Below, in pieces: positions 36,992 to 45,709 of a DNA stretch of 64,000 nucleotides (positions within the stretch are counted from its first letter, which is position 1; every line of letters starts with the position of its first letter). Position numbers and translations under genes: made by a program. The stretch comes from Pontibacterium sp049603715 (GTDB lineage Bacteria; Pseudomonadota; Gammaproteobacteria; Pseudomonadales; Balneatricaceae): NCBI GenBank assembly GCA_049603715.1, contig JBMYSW010000008.1, positions 62,001-126,000 on the forward strand, in the 5' to 3' direction. The notes under the pieces were generated by a model. That model was given only the letters and a program-made list of their open reading frames with translations, was not told the DNA's origin and ran no database searches.

Positions 36992-37173
36992 TGGATCTAA
37001 TTGCATTGATGTCTATGGTTATCTTAGTGATAACCGTTTTAACCTTACTCTTTGGTGTATTTGCCTACTCGCTTTATAAAATGCGCGAGCGTAAAAAGAA
37101 GTCGCAACATCGGGTGACCTACGAGGAGAAGTTAAGTGAGCTCGATCGCGATTTCATCTTCTTCGAGAAGTAA
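36991..37173 (+). CDS. 60-residue single-pass membrane protein of the exopolysaccharide locus
   Basis: Starts MDLIALMSMV. Its ATG shares one base with the synthase stop, and GGAGG lies 6 bases upstream. One helix (about residues 4-28, LIALMSMVILVITVLTLLFGVF) is followed by a charged cytoplasmic tail with KMRERKKKSQ and an acidic end. By position and size it is a candidate counterpart of PgaD, the small partner of PgaC needed for c-di-GMP-dependent activity, but PgaD has two helices and I see no sequence likeness. Confidence 0.7.
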   Translation: MDLIALMSMVILVITVLTLLFGVFAYSLYKMRERKKKSQHRVTYEEKLSELDRDFIFFEK

Positions 37174-37177
37174 CCTC

Positions 37178-39052
37178 ATGGCCAAAGCAAATCAGCGTAG
37201 TTGGGGCCAACGCCTGTACGGTGTCTTTATCGCCTTTTTCTTTATTGCGATTACTGGCGCCAGCGTGGGTGTGTCTTATCAGTTATTTACCAACTACTTT
37301 CCTACCACTGACGACGGCATATTGGGCATAGGCGGCGAACAGGCGCGTACGCCCGAGGTGTATATTTTGCGCTCCGAGCATACCATTCGTACCCTTCGGG
37401 ACTTTGGCATGAGCGAAGCCAGTTACCTAGAGCGTCTCGATAAAGCCAAACAAACTCTGATAGCACTCGGTGCAACACCCGAAGTGATTAGCGAAGAACA
37501 GCTACGCGATCTACCTCAACAGACGGCACTCTTTGCCTTTGACGCCATTGGTTTAAGCGACCAAAGCGTCGCCAATATCCAACGTTTTATGGCTCGTGGT
37601 GGCTTTTTGATGTTTAACTACCACTTTGCCTACCACGGTGGCGAGCGCTATCGCGATCACCATGTCATTACCGACATCACCACACTCGCCCCTCCAAGTG
37701 ACATCACCCACATCACTCCCGATGGGCCCATTTACCTCACCCCTAAGCTACTCTCGCCAATTAGCCAGCGAGTCTACCCCAAAGGCTATAAACTCGACCT
37801 AGAGCTCTATGACCCAGTCCCTGTTTTCACCTCCAGCTCCCTTGAGCCTTCGGGCCTACTCACAAACTGGGCTGTAACCAGTGGACTGAAAGTAAACACA
37901 GAGCTAGGACAACGTCAGCTGCTGCCTTCTGAAGCTGGCGGCTTGTGGTACGGTCGCTTTGGCAAAGGCAACTGGGTCTATACTAACTTGCCGTCTTATA
38001 GCTTACTCAGCAGTAACGACGCACAAACCCAGTTAGATCAACTACTTAACGGTATTTTAGATTACGCCACACAACCCTTAGTTGTGGCCAATTACCCTTA
38101 TAAAGACGCCGACAAAGTAACCTTTGTGTCGCAAGATACAGAATACCGCTACGAGTCTTTTAGCCGTTTTATTGCCGCAGCAAACCAATACAAAATGCCT
38201 GTGACCGCTTTTTTGGTGGCAGACCTATCAGAGCAAAACCCACACCTTGTTAACGAAGCCGAACGCAGCCCCTATATCGAGCTTGGCTCGCACAGCTACA
38301 CCCATAAAAAAATTGTTGGCACCAGCGATGACAACATTCGCAAAGAAACCGCCGGCGCAAAAGACCTTATCAACTCACTGACCGCCGACAAACAGGTACT
38401 CGGGTTTCGACCACCACGAGAAGAGCTCAACGACCGCATGTTGCAAGACTTGAGTAACTCGGGCCACCAATACGTGTTTGAAAAACGAAAGGACTTTCAG
38501 TACCCCACCATCGAAAATAGCGTACATGGCCTCTATACCATTCCGCGAAACGCCACCGACGATTACCAGTACCTCGTGATGCTCGATTGGGGGCCGGATA
38601 AGATATTGGAACGTATGAAAGCCGAAACCCAGCTTATTACCATGCTTAATGGTGTTTATGGGCTGAGTGTCCACACACATTTGATGTCTTACAAAGGCAA
38701 TATCGCCGTTATCGAAAACTACTTTGACTATGTCAACTCACGCCCAGACCTTACGCCACTCTCAGGTGGTGACATCATTGAGCGAGTGAAAGACCTATCT
38801 GCGATTCGCTATCAAATAAGCAAAACCAGCCAAAACTATATCGTGAAAGTCATTAACAACAGCGACCGACAAATTAGAGACTTAAATTTTCGCGCCTATT
38901 GGTCCCAAGGTGCAGAGTTAAAAGATATTTCGTCAGAAATTATGCACTTTACGCCGGGTGTAAAACACAACCCGCTTCGCGGTTACAGCGATATTAGTCT
39001 TTCCAAGGTATCGCCTCGTTCTACGTTAACCATGATTTTGGCCTATCAGTAA
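37178..39052 (+). CDS. Membrane-anchored polysaccharide deacetylase with N-terminal Rossmann-like domain
   Basis: 624 residues from the ATG at 37178. One N-terminal helix (about 11-36) anchors it with the rest in the periplasm. Residues about 55-300 form an alpha/beta domain (EVYILRSEH..., NIQRFMARGGFLMFNYHF, GLWYGRFGKGNWVYTNLP) like the glutamine-amidotransferase-type fold seen beside some deacetylases. Residues about 310-530 form a NodB domain with the metal triad Asp320 (VSQDTEY), His372 and His376 (GSHSYTH), the RPPREE motif at 411 and a VHTHL end motif. A C-terminal beta domain completes it. It would remove acetyl groups from the nascent polymer, as PgaB or PelA do. Unlike PgaB it is not a lipoprotein and has no fused glycosidase. 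Confidence 0.82.
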   Translation: MAKANQRSWGQRLYGVFIAFFFIAITGASVGVSYQLFTNYFPTTDDGILGIGGEQARTPEVYILRSEHTIRTLRDFGMSEASYLERLDKAKQTLIALGATPEVISEEQLRDLPQQTALFAFDAIGLSDQSVANIQRFMARGGFLMFNYHFAYHGGERYRDHHVITDITTLAPPSDITHITPDGPIYLTPKLLSPISQRVYPKGYKLDLELYDPVPVFTSSSLEPSGLLTNWAVTSGLKVNTELGQRQLLPSEAGGLWYGRFGKGNWVYTNLPSYSLLSSNDAQTQLDQLLNGILDYATQPLVVANYPYKDADKVTFVSQDTEYRYESFSRFIAAANQYKMPVTAFLVADLSEQNPHLVNEAERSPYIELGSHSYTHKKIVGTSDDNIRKETAGAKDLINSLTADKQVLGFRPPREELNDRMLQDLSNSGHQYVFEKRKDFQYPTIENSVHGLYTIPRNATDDYQYLVMLDWGPDKILERMKAETQLITMLNGVYGLSVHTHLMSYKGNIAVIENYFDYVNSRPDLTPLSGGDIIERVKDLSAIRYQISKTSQNYIVKVINNSDRQIRDLNFRAYWSQGAELKDISSEIMHFTPGVKHNPLRGYSDISLSKVSPRSTLTMILAYQ

Positions 39053-39109
39053 ACAGTCGTTGAACCAAACATTGCGACCCACTTTAGCCCGTAACCTAGG
39101 AAGTAAAAA

Positions 39110-40165
39110 ATGAAGACTCAACGTTTAGGCCCAAGGTTACTGGCACTTTCTAGCTTCACGCTCACCTTGCTGCTCATAAGCCCTAGCACTTGGGCTAAGT
39201 CGCCGTTTTTACTGGGAGTAGGTGGTTACGAGCTTTGCCAACACTCACAAGGGGTGTCGATTTTTCCACCTGCGTGTAACGGCCAGCGCATTCCTATGCG
39301 CCAAGCCCTCGATAGCCACCTTCCGCAAGCCAATAGTGTTACCTTGTGGATTACTCGAGACTGGCAGGCCGACTGGTACGACCCTGCCGTTATTCAAACC
39401 GAATATATCAACAAAGACATTGAGCCTGTGTTTTTGTTTTATTGGTTTGCCGACGATATTTCACCTGAGTTCGTCACTGCCAACACAGATGCATACCGCA
39501 AAGACCTCACGCGATTTCTTCGCTACCTTGAAGGCATTCCCGGCCCTAAAAAAGTGATTTTTGATCCTGAATTTAATCAACAAGGAATCGAGTCTTGGCC
39601 CGAGTACAACGACTTTTTAATCGAAAATATGCGTCGTGCTAAAGCCGTCAAAGACACCCAAGTGAGCTTTTGTGTTGGTGACTTTGGCGTTTACTCCACC
39701 GTTAACGACACTCACAACTTTTCGACCTTTGACACAAGTATTCGTCGTGCGGCCAAGGTCGCAGACTTTATTAGCTTTCAAGAAATGCGCGCGATTACTC
39801 GTAACTCAGATAGCGATATTCGCCTCACACCAGAGCGCACCTTGGCTTTTGCACGCCACCTCCACCAAACCTATCAAAAACCCACCTACCTCACTTACCT
39901 TGCGATTTCGAGCATGGGCCCCAATGGCTTAGCTCGCCAAGGGGAGGTATTTCAGGGCTTTGCTGACCGATTAAGCCGCTTCCAAAACGAAGCGGGTCTC
40001 ATTGGTTTCTCAGCGTTTCATTACACAGATATCCCCCACCATCAGGGCTACTTTGGCGACGCTGAGGCCTTTTTTGGTGTCGTTGATAAAAACGGACACC
40101 CAAAGCCTGCCCTCAAAGGCTTACAAAACATCGCAAAGGCGGCGGGCCTGTCATCCACGCACTAA
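39110..40165 (+). CDS. Secreted (beta/alpha)8-type hydrolase candidate of the exopolysaccharide locus
   Basis: 351 residues. A signal peptide (cleavage near TWA-KSPF, residue 29) is followed by a repeating strand-helix pattern typical of a TIM barrel: SVTLWITRDW, IEPVFLFYWFADD, KKVIFDPEFNQQG, VSFCVGDFG, ADFISFQEMRAI, PTYLTYLAISS, LIGFSAFHYTD. Glu154 (DPEFN) and Glu225 (FQEMR) sit at strand ends near the fourth and later strands, as in retaining glycosidases of clan A. I do not recognise a numbered family. In Pga and Pel systems a hydrolase is fused to the deacetylase; here it would be a separate protein. GGAAGT lies 6 bases before the ATG. Confidence 0.6.
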   Translation: MKTQRLGPRLLALSSFTLTLLLISPSTWAKSPFLLGVGGYELCQHSQGVSIFPPACNGQRIPMRQALDSHLPQANSVTLWITRDWQADWYDPAVIQTEYINKDIEPVFLFYWFADDISPEFVTANTDAYRKDLTRFLRYLEGIPGPKKVIFDPEFNQQGIESWPEYNDFLIENMRRAKAVKDTQVSFCVGDFGVYSTVNDTHNFSTFDTSIRRAAKVADFISFQEMRAITRNSDSDIRLTPERTLAFARHLHQTYQKPTYLTYLAISSMGPNGLARQGEVFQGFADRLSRFQNEAGLIGFSAFHYTDIPHHQGYFGDAEAFFGVVDKNGHPKPALKGLQNIAKAAGLSSTH

Positions 40166-40175
40166 AAACTACGAA

Positions 40176-40222
40176 AGCATACCCGCTAGGCCTTACCTGC
40201 CAGTGTTGACTTGAGGTATGCT
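40176..40222 (+). repeat. 8-base inverted repeat between the exopolysaccharide locus and leuS
   Basis: AGCATACC (40176-40183) and GGTATGCT (40215-40222) are perfectly inverted across 31 bases. It could be a weak terminator or an operator; there is no T-run. Confidence 0.4.
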
Positions 40223-40388
40223 ATGCGTCTTTGTAAAAAGCGTCACCGCTGCCTTTAATCGCTGCTTCCCTGCGTTTGTTTATCATTCGCCACAGGTTAA
40301 ACCAGCTATCGTTAAGCAGCGATGAGGGCTTTTAATACACTCGCGATGATGCGACAGAATTTGGTATCAAGGTTACGTACAAACCATC

Positions 40389-42983
40389 ATGAACGAACAG
40401 TATCAGCCACAAGACATTGAATCTCAGGTCCAGAAGTATTGGGAAACAAACAACAGCTTTAAAGCGACAGAAGACGCCAGTAAAGAAAAGTTTTACTGCC
40501 TCTCTATGTTCCCTTACCCCAGTGGTCGTTTGCACATGGGTCACGTGCGTAACTACACCATTGGTGACGTAATTTCTCGCTACCAACGCATGCAAGGTAA
40601 AAACGTTCTTCAGCCAATGGGTTGGGACGCGTTTGGTCTACCTGCCGAAAACGCGGCGATTGATAACGGTGTAGCACCGGGTAAATGGACCTACGAAAAC
40701 ATCGCTTACATGCGTAATCAGCTTAAGCAAATGGGCTTTGGCTACGATTGGGAGCGTGAGCTTGCAACCTGTCACCCAGAGTACTACCGCTGGGAGCAAT
40801 GGCTGTTTACCCGCCTACTGAAGAAGGGCATCGCTTACAAAAAAATGTCTGAAGTTAACTGGGACCCGGTTGACCAAACCATCCTTGCAAACGAGCAGGT
40901 TATTGATGGCAAAGGCTGGCGTTCAGGCGTACCGATTGAGCGTAAGAAAATCGCCCAATGGTTCCTTCGCACCTCTGACTACTCTGAAGAGTTACTCGAC
41001 GGCATCGACACCCTCGAAGACTGGCCTTCAACTGTGCGTACCATGCAAACCAACTGGATTGGTCGCTCACAAGGTTTAGAGCTTAACTTCGACGTTGAAG
41101 GTTACGGCCCACTTGAGGTTTACACTACTCGTCCAGATACCCTAATGGGTGTGACCTATGTTGCTGTTGCGGCCGGTCACCCATTGGCGCAAAAAGCCGC
41201 CGAAACTAACCCAGCCGTGGCTGAGTTTATTGATGCGTGTAAAAACATCAAAGTCGCCGAAGCCGATATGGCGAAGATGGAGAAAAAAGGTGTTGCGCTA
41301 GGTATTGAAGCAACACACCCCATCACTGGCGAAAAAGTACCGGTATGGAGCGCCAACTTCGTATTAATGGATTACGGCTCGGGTGCTGTGATGGCCGTTC
41401 CTGGCCACGACCAACGCGACTGGGAGTTTGCAACTAAATACGGTCTAGAAATTAAGCAAGTTATTCGCCCTGTCGATGAGCGCGAAAGCTGCGACTTGAG
41501 CAAAGAAGCCTACACCGAAAAAGGCGTGCTCGTTAACTCGGGTCAATTTGACGACCTAGAGTTTGAACTTGCGTTCCAAGCCATCGGTAACGAAATTGAA
41601 AAACGTGGCCTTGGCCAGTTCACCACTAACTTCCGCTTGCGCGATTGGGGTGTTTCTCGTCAACGTTACTGGGGTACACCTATCCCTGTTATCTACTGTG
41701 AAGACTGTGGCACTGTGCCTGTACCAGACGACCAACTTCCAGTGGTTCTGCCTGATAACGTTGAATTCACTGGTAGCGGCTCGCCACTTGAAGCGGTTGA
41801 AGACTTTGTAAACTGTAGCTGCCCAAGCTGTGGTAAAGACGCTAAGCGCGAAACCGATACCTTTGATACCTTCTTTGAATCAAGCTGGTACTACGCACGT
41901 TATGCGAGCCGCTTCGCTAAAGACGCAATGCTTGACCCAGAAGCAGCTAACCACTGGTTGCCAGTAGACCAATACATTGGTGGTGTTGAACACGCGACCA
42001 TGCACTTGCTTTACGCACGCTTCTTCCACAAGCTGATGCGCGACGAAGGTTTGGTAAGCTCAGACGAGCCGTTCAAGCGTTTGTTGTGTCAGGGCATGGT
42101 ATTGGCTGAGTCTTACTACCGCACCGGCGAAAACGGCAAAGAAATTTGGATTGCGCCGAGCGAAGTCGAAACTGAAACAGACGACAAAGGCCGTGTGATC
42201 TCGGCTAAGCTCAAGTCTGATGGCCAGCCAGTACAAGCCGGCGGCGTGATCAAAATGTCTAAGTCAAAAGCCAACGGCATTGACCCACAACAAATGATCG
42301 ACCGCTACGGTGCCGATACTGTCCGTTTGTTTATGATGTTTGCAGCGCCACCAGAGCAGTCACTTGAGTGGTCTGACTCTGCCATTGAAGGTACTTTGCG
42401 CTACATTCGTCGTTTGTGGAAGCTGGTATTCGACCACAGCCAAAACAGCGATGCGATCCCAGCGATTGATACCTCTTCACTGACCAAAGAGCAGGAAGAC
42501 CTTCGCCGTAAGACACATGAAACCATCAAAAAGGTTACCGACGACATTGAGCGCCGCCAAACCTTTAACACAGCTATTGCTGCATTGATGGAACTGACCA
42601 ATGCCACGTCTAAGTTTGTAGACGCAAGCCCACAAGGCCGTGCGATTACGCAAGAAGCATTGGTTGCAACGGTACACCTACTGTCGCCAATCATTCCTCA
42701 CGTAACCCACGAAATGTGGCAAGCGCTTGGCCAAGAAAGCGCATTGCTAAATGCACCTTGGCCAACCCACGACGAAAGCGCACTTACTCGTGCGTCGTTG
42801 AGCTTGGTGGTTCAGGTGAACGGTAAAGTTCGTGCACAAATCGAAGTGCCTGCTGATGCAGACCAAGATATGATTTTGCACACCGCCCTAGCTGATGAAA
42901 ATATTCAAAAGCACATGGACGGCAAAACCATCCGCAAAAAAATTGTGGTACCTGGTCGCCTCGTTAACATTGTAGTTAGCTAA
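40389..42983 (+). CDS. leuS: Leucyl-tRNA synthetase
   Basis: 864 residues, full length. Class I motifs HMGH (GRLHMGHVRNYTIGD) and KMSKS (IKMSKSKANG), the CP1 editing domain (TTRPDTLMG, and GSGAVMAVPGHDQRD with the editing Asp) and the GVEHATMHLLYARF block are intact. Codon use is the smoothest in the window, as for a highly expressed gene. It heads leuS-lptE-holA, but a terminator stands after it. Confidence 0.98.
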   Translation: MNEQYQPQDIESQVQKYWETNNSFKATEDASKEKFYCLSMFPYPSGRLHMGHVRNYTIGDVISRYQRMQGKNVLQPMGWDAFGLPAENAAIDNGVAPGKWTYENIAYMRNQLKQMGFGYDWERELATCHPEYYRWEQWLFTRLLKKGIAYKKMSEVNWDPVDQTILANEQVIDGKGWRSGVPIERKKIAQWFLRTSDYSEELLDGIDTLEDWPSTVRTMQTNWIGRSQGLELNFDVEGYGPLEVYTTRPDTLMGVTYVAVAAGHPLAQKAAETNPAVAEFIDACKNIKVAEADMAKMEKKGVALGIEATHPITGEKVPVWSANFVLMDYGSGAVMAVPGHDQRDWEFATKYGLEIKQVIRPVDERESCDLSKEAYTEKGVLVNSGQFDDLEFELAFQAIGNEIEKRGLGQFTTNFRLRDWGVSRQRYWGTPIPVIYCEDCGTVPVPDDQLPVVLPDNVEFTGSGSPLEAVEDFVNCSCPSCGKDAKRETDTFDTFFESSWYYARYASRFAKDAMLDPEAANHWLPVDQYIGGVEHATMHLLYARFFHKLMRDEGLVSSDEPFKRLLCQGMVLAESYYRTGENGKEIWIAPSEVETETDDKGRVISAKLKSDGQPVQAGGVIKMSKSKANGIDPQQMIDRYGADTVRLFMMFAAPPEQSLEWSDSAIEGTLRYIRRLWKLVFDHSQNSDAIPAIDTSSLTKEQEDLRRKTHETIKKVTDDIERRQTFNTAIAALMELTNATSKFVDASPQGRAITQEALVATVHLLSPIIPHVTHEMWQALGQESALLNAPWPTHDESALTRASLSLVVQVNGKVRAQIEVPADADQDMILHTALADENIQKHMDGKTIRKKIVVPGRLVNIVVS

Positions 42984-42995
42984 GCAGCCTCATCG

Positions 42996-43030
42996 CGGCG
43001 ACTCCCACAAGGGTCGCCGTTTGTTTTTCT
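42996..43030 (+). terminator. Terminator or attenuator between leuS and lptE
   Basis: CGGCGAC (42996-43002) and GTCGCCG (43013-43019) enclose a 10-base loop and are followed by TTTGTTTTTC. lptE starts only 20 bases later, so this probably reduces read-through rather than fully separating the genes. Confidence 0.85.
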
Positions 43031-43049
43031 GCGTAAAGAGATGTCAGCT

Positions 43050-43568
43050 ATGACGCCATTGTTTCCCCTTAAAAAGCTGTGCTCACTTTGGACCGTCTGC
43101 CTTTTGTCACTAACCCTTGTGGCTTGCGGTGGCTTCCATTTGAGAGGCGCTGTGGACTTAGACCCAGCCAAACAGTCATTACAGCTGAGCTACGATAAAG
43201 ACGTAAGCGACGGCTTGTTAGACTACAAACTGCGTCAGCGCTTGCAGCAGGGAAACATCGACTTGGCTAATGACGGTAATTACCGCATTCTCATCGAGTC
43301 GGTTGAAAACAAACGGGAATCTGTCACCTTTACCAGCGACGCTCGCGTAGGCGAATACACCCTAAGCTTGCGCGTAGCCTTCACACTGATGCGCAATAGC
43401 GACAAGTCTACTGACCGCTTTGTTGCACAAGCAGAGCGTATCTACAGCTACGACGCTGACGATCAAACCGCCAAAGACGAGCAAGCAGAACTGTTACGCC
43501 AAGAGCTCTACGACGCCGTTGTTAATCGGATTTACAGCTCCTACGTTCGTTTTGCACCTAAGCAATGA
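43050..43568 (+). CDS. lptE: LPS-assembly lipoprotein LptE
   Basis: About 172 residues. A lipoprotein signal (LLSLTLVACGGFHLRGA, lipobox LVAC) and the GGFHLRG start are typical of LptE (RlpB). It plugs the LptD barrel and helps insert LPS in the outer membrane. AAAGAG at 43035-43040 is well spaced from the ATG at 43050; an in-frame ATG at 43041 touches it and is less likely. The stop overlaps holA. Confidence 0.94.
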   Translation: MTPLFPLKKLCSLWTVCLLSLTLVACGGFHLRGAVDLDPAKQSLQLSYDKDVSDGLLDYKLRQRLQQGNIDLANDGNYRILIESVENKRESVTFTSDARVGEYTLSLRVAFTLMRNSDKSTDRFVAQAERIYSYDADDQTAKDEQAELLRQELYDAVVNRIYSSYVRFAPKQ

Positions 43569-44584
43569 GTTTACGCCCCGACCAAATTAACCAAGTCCTT
43601 ACGGACAAACTCAGCCCCGTCTACTTAGTCGCTGGCGACGAGCCCTTACTGTGTCTCGAAGCCATAGACCAGCTGCGTGCTCACTTTAAAGCCAAAGGCT
43701 TTACCGAGCGTGAAGTACTGAACGTCGATGCCAGCTTTAGCTGGGCTTACCTCTTGGAGTCCAGCCAAGCACTATCGCTATTTGGCGATAAAAAAATCAT
43801 CGAACTACGCCTCGAAAACAGTCGCCCAGACAAACAGGCGAGTGCCATTTTAATCGAGTACTTATCCAACCCCTCGCCCGACAATATCTTGCTCATTAGT
43901 GCCACCAAACTAGAGTCAAAGCACAAAAAGTCGGCATGGTTTAAAGCGATTGAAAAGAACGGCCCCTTTATTGAAACTTGGCCAATTGAAGTAAACGCGT
44001 TGGGCCCTTGGATTAAACGCCGCGCTCAAAGTCGACAACTCAACCTCAGCAGTGATGCCATCGAGGTATTAAAAGATCGCATTGAGGGTAACCTACTCGC
44101 CGCTGCACAAGAAATTGAAAAGCTAGCTCTTATTGCCGACAACCAAAAGGTCGACGCTGACGACGTGTTAAATGCCGTGTCCGACAGCTCCCGTTACGAT
44201 GTCTTTGGCCTTGTTGATGCTGCCATTCAGGGCAACCCCAAACGCTGCCAAAAGATTCTTAGCGTGTTAGCCGAAGACGGCACCGAGCCCAGTGTTTTAC
44301 TCTGGTCGCTCTCCCGTGAAGTGCGCACGTTGTACGGTTTGTGTTTTGCACAAGAAACTGGTCAAAGTAGCGACAGCGTGTTTAGCCAATATCGCGTTTG
44401 GGGCAAGCGTAAAAACCTATTGGCCCGTGCACAACAGCGCTTTTCGTTACCACAGCTACAAGCTTTGCTAGCCGCCTGTGAACAAGCCGATTTAATGATT
44501 AAAGGCCAACAGCAAGGTAGCCCTTGGTTACAGTTGTCCACCATCGCTCTTACCCTCTCTGGCTACCCTTGCCTACCGCGTTAG
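43565..44584 (+). CDS. holA: DNA polymerase III delta subunit
   Basis: 339 residues. PVYLVAGDEPLL at the N-terminus and the FGDKKIIELRL block match HolA, with the C-terminal helical collar domain after residue 210. Delta opens the sliding clamp in the clamp loader. The ATG overlaps the lptE stop by 4 bases (ATGA). Together with the HolD-like gene near 4 kb, two clamp-loader components are in the window. Confidence 0.96.
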   Translation: MSLRPDQINQVLTDKLSPVYLVAGDEPLLCLEAIDQLRAHFKAKGFTEREVLNVDASFSWAYLLESSQALSLFGDKKIIELRLENSRPDKQASAILIEYLSNPSPDNILLISATKLESKHKKSAWFKAIEKNGPFIETWPIEVNALGPWIKRRAQSRQLNLSSDAIEVLKDRIEGNLLAAAQEIEKLALIADNQKVDADDVLNAVSDSSRYDVFGLVDAAIQGNPKRCQKILSVLAEDGTEPSVLLWSLSREVRTLYGLCFAQETGQSSDSVFSQYRVWGKRKNLLARAQQRFSLPQLQALLAACEQADLMIKGQQQGSPWLQLSTIALTLSGYPCLPR

Positions 44585-45383
44585 CCACCCCCGTTCCACT
44601 CTGAACACATACATCCCCATTCAAAGCCGTCTTTGCACTGCGTCTCGCCTTCATTCAGGTATTCACTGAGCACTAAACCTGAATACTTTCACTTGTTGCG
44701 ATGACCTGTTGTCACCGGCGTGCACGGATGCTCTCTACACCTGGCTCGAAAGCCCCTGCGTTTTTGCGCTCCCTCAGTTGCTACAACAAAGCCACAACTG
44801 ATCAATTAATAACCAACCATAAAAACCCCGCGAAAACCTAAGCAGGGCGTGATTATCAAAAAACTTTACAATTAATACCCACAACTTTATCCACACTATT
44901 CGTGAATAAGTTAAAAACCATGGTGAGTGTACACTCGCTTTAGGTTTTGAATATAATTTTAAAAAGTGCTTGACTACAAATTATTTTGATAAATTTTATC
45001 CCCTGTTTAAAATTAACACTATCAAATAAAACCCTTATATATCAATAGCTTAAATATAATTCATCAATATATAAATATATTATAAACAAAATTATCCACA
45101 GTTTTTGTTTATAACAAAGTCTTGCCTTTCTAAGTTTAAAAGGCTAAGCCAACAGCAAGAATGCGTATTAAAGTCTATTTTTTAACCAAACACTCATGAC
45201 AAACCGGTGAACTTATACACTTATTGAATGCTCAATTTACTAAAGCCAAAAGTGTCAACATCTATCTTCAACTTTTTAACGGTTAACTCAAAGGATAAAC
45301 CGCCTAGCTCGCCGCAAAGCTCATTAGTTTAAAGCAACTCGCTTTGTGAACGCCGGTAGCGGGATAAAAAAGGAAAAGAACTC

Positions 45384-45419
45384 ATGGCTCTAACCAACCA
45401 CCCTCAAACTCCTAAATAA
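45384..45419 (+). CDS. Tiny 11-codon reading frame with ribosome binding site
   Basis: MALTNHPQTPK, preceded by AAAGGA (45369-45374) at a 9-base distance. Possibly a leader peptide or chance. Confidence 0.25.
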   Translation: MALTNHPQTPK

Positions 45420-45505
45420 ATTTTATACAGGCAGGTAGATTGGCCTAAAAAACTTAGATATATTGCAACAAGGTTTTTCATACTTAACGTAGCAAAGGAG
45501 CGCTT

Positions 45506-45541
45506 ATGTTCAACCACCAACGCAGCTCCACCATCAACTAG
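45506..45541 (+). CDS. Second tiny 11-codon reading frame with strong ribosome binding site
   Basis: MFNHQRSSTIN, preceded by a full AAAGGAG (45494-45500) 5 bases upstream. It ends just before a possible hairpin and 168 bases before the ClpX-like gene, so a leader peptide is conceivable. The amino acids point to no obvious attenuation signal. Confidence 0.3.
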   Translation: MFNHQRSSTIN

Positions 45542-45709
45542 CCTTCTGGGTTAAGCACTCTTCTTCAACACACAGCGCCGATGGGAGCTCAGAGAAGGGG
45601 ACTCGATTAATTGAAACTCTCCCTCACTGTTATTTTCATTTCCGATAGTAAACGCTCGAACTTTTCGGTAAGCCTCTCCTAAAAACTAATTACAAGGAGT
45701 GATTAGAAG

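Larger units (their letters stand above)
44585..45709. other. AT-rich 1.1-kb intergenic region with DnaA-box-like sites
   Basis: No full-size gene. A hairpin ATTCAGGT / ACCTGAAT (about 44653-44684) may end holA transcription. From 44860 to 45120 the DNA is extremely AT-rich. Two perfect DnaA boxes TTATCCACA lie at 44887-44895 and 45092-45100; near matches are TTATTCACG on minus (44901-44909) and TTATACACT near 45214. The second half holds two 11-codon reading frames with good ribosome binding sites and a possible hairpin (AGCTCC / GGAGCT, around 45523-45590) before the ClpX-like gene. CTCCT near 45676 could pair with the AGGAG of that gene. Confidence 0.6.

Noticed and set aside
44585..45709. 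Chromosomal replication origin oriC
   Set aside because: DnaA boxes and AT-rich DNA are present, but the usual origin neighbours are missing and only two boxes are perfect; kept only as a DnaA-box region.
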